This document shows positions 6,079 through 12,131 of a stretch of DNA of 12,131 nt, in pieces; the stretch's first letter is position 1, and each line of letters opens with the position of its first letter. The stretch is taken from assembly GCA_002394025.1 (NCBI GenBank), contig DGSV01000075.1, forward strand, positions 1 to 12,131, read 5' to 3'. Source of the DNA: Bacteroidales bacterium UBA4353. GTDB lineage: Bacteria; Bacteroidota; Bacteroidia; Bacteroidales; Paludibacteraceae. The notes beneath the pieces are model-generated. The model ran no database searches. It was given only the letters and a program-made list of their open reading frames with translations, and was not told the origin of the DNA. A program made the translations under genes and the position numbers.

Positions 6079-6111
6079 AGCCGCCCTCGTTAGATTAATA
6101 CGAGGGCGGCT
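6079..6111 (+). terminator. GC-rich hairpin after ribH, probable terminator
   Basis: AGCCGCCCTCGT (6079-6090) pairs perfectly with ACGAGGGCGGCT (6100-6111) around a 9-nt loop, 27 bp after the ribH stop. The stem is very stable, but no T-run follows, so termination would have to rely on the stem or on Rho. It separates the ribH operon from the next promoter. Confidence 0.55.
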
Positions 6112-6235
6112 GCTGCATATATTCAGGTTGTATTCGTTTGGAACTTCTTGATAATGCAAAATTACCATAAAATAGTAGCATGTGATTATCATTTTTTTTA
6201 ATTTTATTGTCAATTTCTTAAAAAATGATAATTAT

Positions 6236-6266
6236 TTTGAAAAGTCAAAAAAAAATAATAATTTTG
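6236..6266 (+). promoter_or_regulatory. Bacteroidetes-type promoter of the polyferredoxin gene
   Basis: TTTG and TAATTTTG are spaced by 19 to 20 bp, in a strongly AT-rich stretch with an A9 run. Only 7 bp (TGGAGTA) separate the -7 box from the ATG at 6274, so the mRNA should be leaderless or nearly so. Confidence 0.7.
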
Positions 6267-6273
6267 TGGAGTA

Positions 6274-7740
6274 ATGCTTAGAAAGATAAGAATAATATTC
6301 GCGCTAATCTGTTTCAGTGCGTTGACGCTCTTGCTGTTGGGTATCACGTGGCATGGTTATGTCTATATGACTTTTGTGGCAAAAATTCAGTTCATACCGG
6401 CAGTGTTAGCACTCAATGTTACCGCTATTGTTGGTCTGATATTGATGACATTGCTATTCGGCAGAATCTATTGCAGCGTGATATGTCCGCTTGGCGTTAT
6501 GCAAGACGTGTTCTCGTGGATAGGAGGCAAGATAAAGCGTAATAGATTTAACTATTCTGCCGAGAAACGCGCGTTGCGCTATGTGATACTCATGATTTTT
6601 ATTATAGCTCTCATCATGGGTTTTGCGCCGCTGACTACGATTCTTGAACCCTATGCTGCCTATGGTAGGATTGTCAATACCTTGCTCAAACCACTTGTCG
6701 ATACCCTTAATAACTATATCGCTGACATCGCATGGGAACACGGCAGTTACGCGTTTACTCCTGTCGAAGTTTGGTTGCGGGGTGTTACAGTACCGATTGT
6801 TGCCGCGCTCACATTGATATGTATTGTGGCATTGGCACTCAAATCAGGCAGAACATATTGCAACACAATATGCCCTGTAGGTTCTATGCTGAGCTTACTC
6901 GCCCGTTTTTCACTTGTCAAGGTCCGGTTCGACAAAGATAAGTGCCGCAACTGCTCTTTATGTGAGAAAAATTGTAAAGCTTCGGCAATTGACTTCCGCA
7001 ATGGTACTATTGATTATTCGCGTTGCGTCGTATGTGGCGATTGTATTGATAAGTGCCGTTTCGATGCTTTGCACTATACCTTAGATCGTAAAAACCAGCA
7101 ACACGAAGTGCAAATAGATACCTCGCGACGCGCGATGATAGTGGCTACGACATCCGCCACGGTCGCGGCAACAACAGCAAAGGCTATGGCAGCCGTCAAT
7201 AGTGGCGTAGCAACCGTGTCAGATAAAGCAATACTGCACCGCCAACACCATATACTGCCCCCGGGAGCGGTGACACACGATAGATTTGCAAAAAAATGCA
7301 TAGCATGTCAGCTCTGCGTGAGTGCCTGTCCTAATAATGTTCTCAGACCGGCTGCCGACGCAGGCAGATTTATGCAACCCGAAATGTCTTATGAACGTGG
7401 ATATTGCCGGCCTGAATGTAACCAATGTGGACAAGTGTGCCCAACATCTGCGATAAAGGAATTCGAGGTGTGGGAAAAAACTGATATACATATCGGACAT
7501 GCAGTGTGGATAAAAGAAAACTGCGTGGTACTTAACGATAATGTGTCGTGCGGCAACTGCGCAAGGCATTGCCCTGTAGAAGCGATAAATATGGTGCCGT
7601 ATAAAGATAAACCGTTCCAGAAAATTCCGGCTGTGGACGTAACAAAATGTATTGGCTGCGGAGCCTGCGAAAACCTATGTCCGGCACGACCTTTCAGCGC
7701 AATATACATCGAAGGTCATCAGCAACATGTCTATGCATGA
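6274..7740 (+). CDS. NapH-NapG-like membrane polyferredoxin fusion (4Fe-4S binding protein)
   Basis: The 488-residue protein fuses two units usually encoded separately. The N-terminal NapH-like part has four membrane helices (about 7-25, 41-63, 101-120, 168-190) with the paired C-x3-C-P motifs C67/C71 and C196/C200, then two ferredoxin motifs, C224-C227-C230-C234 and C251-C254-C257-C261. Next comes a hydrophobic-small segment opened by a twin-arginine motif (TSRRAMIV, 283-290). The C-terminal NapG-like part carries C342/C345/C348/C352, C378/C382/C385/C389, C417/C426/C429/C433 and C459/C462/C465/C469, for about six [4Fe-4S] clusters. In nitrate reduction NapGH pass electrons from quinol to a periplasmic enzyme. 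No nap catalytic gene is present here; the next gene, a Tat-exported Fe-S reductase, is the likely acceptor. Membrane redox role is well supported; partner and topology are inferred. Confidence 0.88.
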   Translation: MLRKIRIIFALICFSALTLLLLGITWHGYVYMTFVAKIQFIPAVLALNVTAIVGLILMTLLFGRIYCSVICPLGVMQDVFSWIGGKIKRNRFNYSAEKRALRYVILMIFIIALIMGFAPLTTILEPYAAYGRIVNTLLKPLVDTLNNYIADIAWEHGSYAFTPVEVWLRGVTVPIVAALTLICIVALALKSGRTYCNTICPVGSMLSLLARFSLVKVRFDKDKCRNCSLCEKNCKASAIDFRNGTIDYSRCVVCGDCIDKCRFDALHYTLDRKNQQHEVQIDTSRRAMIVATTSATVAATTAKAMAAVNSGVATVSDKAILHRQHHILPPGAVTHDRFAKKCIACQLCVSACPNNVLRPAADAGRFMQPEMSYERGYCRPECNQCGQVCPTSAIKEFEVWEKTDIHIGHAVWIKENCVVLNDNVSCGNCARHCPVEAINMVPYKDKPFQKIPAVDVTKCIGCGACENLCPARPFSAIYIEGHQQHVYA

Positions 7741-7877
7741 TTAATGATTCTTGTCCTTTTAAGGAATATGACGTTAGTTTTGACGCTACGACAGGGTTCG
7801 ATATAATGGATAAATGAACAAAACAACAAAATAAATGGTCAAATAGTAAATACTCCTTGTTCCTTGTTCAATAAAAT
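7741..7877. other. Spacer between polyferredoxin and AKR genes
   Basis: No terminator is visible. TAGTTTTG at 7775-7782 fits the -7 form, but the -33 position offers only CTTG, so a promoter is weak. The end of the spacer has a TCCTTGT tandem pair (7854-7867) and, on the minus strand, TTTACTATTTGACCATTT, both resembling repeat words of the 4236-4884 gap. The AKR gene could be read from the upstream promoter. Confidence 0.4.
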
Positions 7878-9284
7878 ATGAATCGTCGTGATTTTATAAA
7901 ACTTATGACAGGCGCCGCAGTAGTGGGTGCCACTACCGCTGTGGGCTGTGATAAGATATCGCGCCATGGTGATGCCACGCAGAACGTTATTGATGGTACA
8001 GGAACCATGACCTATCGAGTCAATCCTAATACTGGAGACAAAGTTTCTCTGCTGGGCTATGGCATGATGAGGTTACCGGTAGAGGGAGGTGGTGCGGCGC
8101 GCGAAAATCCTGACTCGCCGATAGACCAAGAATTGGTTAACAAGCAGGTGGATTACGCTCTCGAACATGGGGTCAACTACTTCGATACATCACCGGTTTA
8201 CTGCAAGGGGCTTTCGGAACGCTCTACAGGAATAGCGTTGAGCAGACACCCCAGAGATGCCTACTTCATAGCAACAAAAATGTCGAACTTCGGACCCGAA
8301 ACATGGCCGGCAAAAGCCTCGAAGCTAATCTTTGAAAACTCCCTCAAGGAGCTCCAAACCGACTATGTCGACTACCTGCTGCTGCATGGCGTGGGAATGC
8401 CCGGAGGAGGCAAAAACGGCATGGAAGCATTCTACGGACGGTTTGTAGATAACGGCATACTTGACTGGCTCGTGGAACAAAAAAACAACGGCAGAATACG
8501 CAACCTCGGTTTTTCATATCATGGCGATGTGGCGGTGTTCGACATGCTCCTGCGCTGGCACAACGAAGGAAAGTACCACTGGGACTTCGCCCAGATAGAA
8601 CTCAACTACCTCGACTGGGAATACGCTAACGAGATTAACCCGCGCAATACTGACGCCGTCTACCTCTACGAGGAACTGCACAAGCGAGGCATCATGGCGG
8701 TCATCATGGAACCGCTGCTCGGCGGAAGACTGGCATCGCTATCGCCATCAATCATGGCACGGCTGCAAACGCGTGAACCGCAGTCCAGCGCGGCGCGATG
8801 GGCTTTCAGATATGCCGGAACACCACAAGGCGTGCTCACGGTGCTAAGCGGTATGACGTATATGGAACATCTCATCGAAAATGTCAACACCTACTCGCCG
8901 CTCAGACCGCTCTCCGACGACGAAAACCGACTCATGATGCTCATAGCGAAAGATGTCTATGAACTCAAAGCAGTGCCATGCACGGCATGCAACTACTGCA
9001 TGCCATGCCCCTACGGAATCGACATACCAGGCAACTTCCAGCATTATAACAAAAGTATCTCTGACGACACCATGCCGCCACATGACTGCAATGCTGAGCA
9101 GTACAAGGCGTTAAGGAAAAAATTCCTCGCGGACTATGACAGACGTGTCCCAAAACTAAGGCAGGCGAACCACTGCATTGGATGTAACCACTGCGTTCAG
9201 CACTGCCCGCAAAGCATCAACATTCCCGCTGAACTGCAACGCATTGACAACTTCGTCGAATACCTCAAACAACATCCCGCATGA
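7878..9284 (+). CDS. Tat-exported lipoprotein aldo/keto reductase with C-terminal 4Fe-4S clusters
   Basis: The 468 residues open with a twin-arginine signal (NRRDFIK, 2-8), a short hydrophobic stretch and a lipobox ending at C24 (AVGC), so the folded, cofactor-loaded protein is probably exported by Tat and lipid-anchored. Residues about 45-345 are an aldo/keto reductase barrel with the complete catalytic tetrad D103 (YFDTS), Y108, K134 (IATKM) and H170 (DYLLLH). The C-terminal part has C368/C371/C374/C377 (CTACNYCMPCP) and C433/C436/C439/C443 (CIGCNHCVQHCP). AKR-ferredoxin fusions are a known family in anaerobes; the Tat signal is the notable addition. NAD(P)H is not expected outside the cytoplasm, so the neighbouring polyferredoxin is a plausible electron source. 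Substrate is unknown. The stop overlaps the ligA start (ATGA). Confidence 0.88.
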   Translation: MNRRDFIKLMTGAAVVGATTAVGCDKISRHGDATQNVIDGTGTMTYRVNPNTGDKVSLLGYGMMRLPVEGGGAARENPDSPIDQELVNKQVDYALEHGVNYFDTSPVYCKGLSERSTGIALSRHPRDAYFIATKMSNFGPETWPAKASKLIFENSLKELQTDYVDYLLLHGVGMPGGGKNGMEAFYGRFVDNGILDWLVEQKNNGRIRNLGFSYHGDVAVFDMLLRWHNEGKYHWDFAQIELNYLDWEYANEINPRNTDAVYLYEELHKRGIMAVIMEPLLGGRLASLSPSIMARLQTREPQSSAARWAFRYAGTPQGVLTVLSGMTYMEHLIENVNTYSPLRPLSDDENRLMMLIAKDVYELKAVPCTACNYCMPCPYGIDIPGNFQHYNKSISDDTMPPHDCNAEQYKALRKKFLADYDRRVPKLRQANHCIGCNHCVQHCPQSINIPAELQRIDNFVEYLKQHPA

Positions 9285-11296
9285 CTCCGCAAGAAGAAAT
9301 AATAGAGCTCCGCCAACAACTCGAACAACACAACTATAACTACTACGTCCTCTCGCAGCCTACCATCTCTGACTTCGAGTTTGATGCCATGCTTCGCCGT
9401 TTGCAGGACCTTGAGAAACAGTATCCCGAGATGTATGACCCTAACTCCCCGACAATGCGCGTAGGCTCAGACATCAACCAAAAGTTTGTACAGGTCAATC
9501 ACCGCTACCCCATGCTCTCATTGGCAAACACTTACAACGAGGCTGAGATACGGGAGTGGTATGACCGTGTGGTCAAAGGACTTGACGGAGAAAAACCGCA
9601 GATTGTCTGCGAGCTAAAGTTCGACGGCGTGAGCATAAGTCTCTGGTATGACGATGGAATGCTCACAAGAGCCGTCACACGGGGCGACGGAATACAAGGC
9701 GATGACGTTACTGCCAATGTACGCACAATAAGATCTATACCTCTCAAACTGCAGGGCGATTTCCCAAAAATACTCGAAATGAGAGGTGAGGTACTCATGC
9801 CTTGGAAAGTATTCGACCAACTCAACCACGAACGAGAATTGCAGGAAGAACAACTTTTTGCCAACCCGCGAAATGCGACTTCAGGAACTATCAAACAACA
9901 GAACTCGGCAATCGTGGCACAACGACACCTCGACGCTTATCTGTATTATGTGCTCGGAGAACAACTGCCGGCCACTACGCACTACGAAAACCTCATGGCT
10001 GCAAAACATTGGGGCTTTAAAATCTCTGAACACATAAAGCTCGCCAACAGCATTGATGACATCATGGCATTCATAACCTATTGGGACGAACAACGTCACC
10101 AACTGCCTTTTGCCACTGATGGAGTAGTACTCAAAGTCAATGATATACATCAGCAGCAGGAACTGGGACTAACGGCAAAATCTCCGCGGTGGGCCATAGC
10201 ATTCAAGTTCCAAGCCGAAAAAGCATGCACAAGACTCAATAGCATCTCATATCAGGTGGGAAGAACGGGAGCAATAACACCCGTTGCAAACCTTGACCCG
10301 GTATTGTTAGCGGGAACCATTGTCAAAAGAGCATCACTGCATAATGCGGATATCATAAAACAACTCGACCTGCATATCGGAGATATGGTATTCGTGGAAA
10401 AAGGTGGGGAGATAATACCAAAAATAACAGGTGTGGACATAAGCCAACGCTCGTTCATGGCAGGACCTGAGGTTGAATTCATCACACGATGCCCCGAATG
10501 TGGTACACCACTCGTCAAAGACCCCGCAGAGGCAGCACACTACTGCCCAAATGACCAGTGCCCACCACAGAGGATAGGGAAAATCATACATTTCGTGAGC
10601 CGGAAAGCCATGGATATCGACGGACTGGGAGAAGAAACAATACAACTCATGTATCAGCAAAAACTACTCACTAACATTGCTGACATATACCAACTGACCG
10701 CACCGCAGATTGCCAACCTCGAACGTATGGGAACAAAGTCTGCGCACAATATCATACAGGCCATCAACGACAGTAAAAAAGTCCCATTCACAAGAGTGTT
10801 ATTCGCTATCGGAATACGTTTTGTAGGACAAACAGTGGCAAAACAAGTAGCTATGGCAATGCGCAATATTGACAATATCATAGCAGCTGACAAAACTACG
10901 CTTATGGCTATTGACGGAGTAGGGGAGAAAATAGCCAACAGCATAATCCATTACTGCGCGGACCCGCAAAACATAGAAATCATTAACAGGCTACGCCAAT
11001 ACGGACTGCAAATGCAAATCTCTGAAAATGAACAGCAACAACAGTCAAACAAACTATCAGGCATGACGTTCGTTATCAGCGGTGTGTTCAGCAAACACAG
11101 CAGAGAACAATATAAGGCAATGATAGAAAACAACGGTGGAAAAAATGTAGCATCAGTATCAGCCAAAACAACTTATATACTTGCCGGAGACAATATGGGA
11201 CCGGCAAAACTCCAAAAAGCACAGCAATTAGGCGTCAAAATAATATCAGAGGACGACTTCCTGACAATGATAGATAATAACGACAACGATGAATAA
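9281..11296 (+). CDS. ligA: NAD-dependent DNA ligase
   Basis: LigA seals nicks in duplex DNA using NAD+ in replication and repair. The 671 residues are full length and carry all domains: Ia (about 1-60, NYNYYVLSQPTISDFEFD), adenylation domain with nucleotidyl lysine K113 in ELKFDGVS, TRGDG (133-137) and motif EMRGEV (166-171), OB fold (about 318-395, SYQVGRTGAITPVA), a zinc finger with C404, C407, C422 and C427, helix-hairpin-helix repeats (about 465-565, including GVGEKIANSI) and a C-terminal BRCT domain (about 590-665, LSGMTFVISGVF). The start codon overlaps the preceding AKR stop by four bases, and its stop overlaps the next gene by eight, implying translational coupling. This essential gene has no promoter of its own visible in the window, so it depends on upstream transcription or an internal promoter. 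Confidence 0.98.
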   Translation: MTPQEEIIELRQQLEQHNYNYYVLSQPTISDFEFDAMLRRLQDLEKQYPEMYDPNSPTMRVGSDINQKFVQVNHRYPMLSLANTYNEAEIREWYDRVVKGLDGEKPQIVCELKFDGVSISLWYDDGMLTRAVTRGDGIQGDDVTANVRTIRSIPLKLQGDFPKILEMRGEVLMPWKVFDQLNHERELQEEQLFANPRNATSGTIKQQNSAIVAQRHLDAYLYYVLGEQLPATTHYENLMAAKHWGFKISEHIKLANSIDDIMAFITYWDEQRHQLPFATDGVVLKVNDIHQQQELGLTAKSPRWAIAFKFQAEKACTRLNSISYQVGRTGAITPVANLDPVLLAGTIVKRASLHNADIIKQLDLHIGDMVFVEKGGEIIPKITGVDISQRSFMAGPEVEFITRCPECGTPLVKDPAEAAHYCPNDQCPPQRIGKIIHFVSRKAMDIDGLGEETIQLMYQQKLLTNIADIYQLTAPQIANLERMGTKSAHNIIQAINDSKKVPFTRVLFAIGIRFVGQTVAKQVAMAMRNIDNIIAADKTTLMAIDGVGEKIANSIIHYCADPQNIEIINRLRQYGLQMQISENEQQQQSNKLSGMTFVISGVFSKHSREQYKAMIENNGGKNVASVSAKTTYILAGDNMGPAKLQKAQQLGVKIISEDDFLTMIDNNDNDE

Positions 11297-11855
11297 AATC
11301 ATTGAATATATAAGAACCTTGGCATTTGACTTCATGGCAAAAGGCAGAAAACATCCGGCACGACGCTATGTGGATTATCAACATGCAAACTCAATACTGC
11401 TTCTCTTCGAGAGCGATATCATGGAGAAAAACCTGGCAGTGAGGCAAATCATAAGCAATATCAACGCTGACGGAAAATATGTCGCGGTATGCGGATATGT
11501 CGATAAAAAACAGGTGCAGCAAGCAGTACTGCCACAATTCAGAATAATAGGAGCAGATGATATCGATTGGCTGCAAAGACCTCATGCAGAAATTATTGAT
11601 GACCTGCTCGAACAACATTTCGATATCATGCTTGACCTGACCACAAAACCTATCAGACCACTCAAATACGTCGCGCTAATGGTTGACGCGGACCTTAAAG
11701 TAGGAAGAACTGAAGACTTCCAACTCAACATCGTAATTCCTGACAGCATGATAAAAGAAGACAAAGAAACAATAGACCTCGGAACATTCGACATGCCCAT
11801 AACAACAATATATAACGAATATCACCGCTACCTGACATCCATACAAAGCTCATAA
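11289..11855 (+). CDS. DUF6913-like protein of unknown function
   Basis: The 188-residue protein has no signal peptide or membrane helix and is presumably cytoplasmic. It resembles, from memory, the Bacteroidales family DUF6913 found next to ligA. Visible features are a basic N-terminus (KGRKHPARRYVDY, about 18-30), an alternating strand/helix pattern (SILLLFESD, KYVAVCGYV, FDIMLDLT, KYVALMVDADLKVGR), suggesting an alpha/beta fold, and a C-terminal segment around IDLGTFDMPITTIYNEY. No cysteine cluster, nucleotide-binding loop or catalytic triad stands out. The start overlaps the end of ligA by eight bases in another frame, so it is probably translated by coupling. In related genomes dapA often follows; here it does not, and repeat DNA comes next. 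Function unknown; a link to DNA repair rests only on position. Confidence 0.75.
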   Translation: MNKIIEYIRTLAFDFMAKGRKHPARRYVDYQHANSILLLFESDIMEKNLAVRQIISNINADGKYVAVCGYVDKKQVQQAVLPQFRIIGADDIDWLQRPHAEIIDDLLEQHFDIMLDLTTKPIRPLKYVALMVDADLKVGRTEDFQLNIVIPDSMIKEDKETIDLGTFDMPITTIYNEYHRYLTSIQSS

Positions 11856-11933
11856 CAAATAATGTCATAATAGACACAAATGCTGACATAAAAGTGAGTG
11901 CTCTCACAATATAAATCTTACATTTATTCTAAT

Positions 11934-11950
11934 ATTCGGATACGCCGAAT
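11934..11950. other. Small hairpin after the DUF6913 gene
   Basis: ATTCGG (11934-11939) pairs with CCGAAT (11945-11950). A second short stem, GTGAG/CTCAC, is at 11894-11907. Neither is followed by a T-run, so neither is a convincing terminator for the ligA transcript. Confidence 0.35.
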
Positions 11951-11968
11951 AGCTGCTAATAGCCTAAA

Positions 11969-12114
11969 GGGCACTTCTAAAAATTGCTTTATTTTGATTT
12001 CTAATTTTATCTTGAGCAGATTGATGACTTGAAGGAAGGAGCAATGCGGGCATTGTGACTGAATGAAAGTAAGCAAGATGCCAAGATAAAATAGAAAGCA
12101 GAATAAAAGTGTCC
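11969..12114. mobile_element. Probable MITE or insertion-sequence remnant with inverted terminal repeats
   Basis: The ends GGGCACTTCTA (11969-11979) and, on the other strand, GGACACTTTTA (12114-12104) match at 9 of 11 bases and both point inward. The similarity continues inside: TGCTTT (11985-11990 / 12095-12100) and TTTTATCTTG (12005-12014 / 12082-12091) recur in the same order from each end, with extra bases in the left arm. A CAATGC-GG-GCATTG hairpin (12042-12055) lies between the arms. At 146 bp there is no room for a transposase. No clear target-site duplication is seen, so the outer limits are uncertain. Confidence 0.6.
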
Positions 12115-12131
12115 ATGTTAAATTATTATTC

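Noticed and set aside
6274..7740. Nitrate reductase accessory gene (napGH) as the actual function
   Set aside because: No napA, napB, napC or napD is nearby and the gene is a fusion followed by an AKR; only the architecture is shared.
7775..7782. TAGTTTTG as a promoter for the AKR gene
   Set aside because: The -7 form is present, but the -33 position offers only CTTG; too weak to list as a promoter.

Overview
The window looks like chromosomal DNA from a member of the Bacteroidales, probably a gut Muribaculaceae-, Prevotella- or Porphyromonas-like lineage. Four intergenic regions carry the Bacteroidetes promoter form TTTG-N19-TAnnTTTG. Genes lack clear Shine-Dalgarno sites, a secreted nuclease ends in a type IX secretion (T9SS) sorting tail, and several products (DUF4861 lipoprotein, DUF6913 protein, the TPR protein beside ribH) are typical of this order. 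The genus is inference.

Layout. (1) 1-1748: the end of a sugar-acid catabolic operon, with a partial gluconate 5-dehydrogenase/KduD-like SDR enzyme followed by a DUF4861 lipoprotein. (2) 1749-2645: an intergenic stretch with palindromes, a 72-residue HTH regulator whose promoter overlaps an 18-bp perfect palindrome, a compound hairpin, and a bidirectional terminator. (3) 2646-4235, minus strand: a T9SS-exported ExeM/NucH-type nuclease. (4) 4236-4884: a 649-bp gene-free region packed with short tandem repeats, hairpins and a REP-like palindrome between two divergent promoters. (5) 4885-6051: a membrane-anchored TPR protein and ribH (riboflavin synthesis), ending in a GC-rich hairpin. (6) 6274-9284: a redox pair, namely a NapH-NapG-like membrane polyferredoxin fusion and a Tat-exported lipoprotein aldo/keto reductase with two Fe-S cluster motifs. 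(7) 9281-11855: ligA and a DUF6913 gene, both overlapping the gene before. (8) 11856-12131: intergenic DNA with a probable 146-bp MITE-like element.

How it fits together. The most interesting unit is the redox pair. The fusion protein has four membrane helices, cytoplasmic-type clusters, an internal twin-arginine motif, and then a NapG-like block of clusters. The next gene makes a reductase with its own Tat signal and lipobox. The simplest model is electron flow from quinol through the polyferredoxin to a lipid-anchored reductase outside the cytoplasm, where NADPH is not available. The substrate cannot be read from the sequence. AKR, ligA and DUF6913 are chained by overlapping start and stop codons and are probably co-translated. 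No CRISPR array, tRNA, rRNA, prophage or complete insertion sequence was seen.
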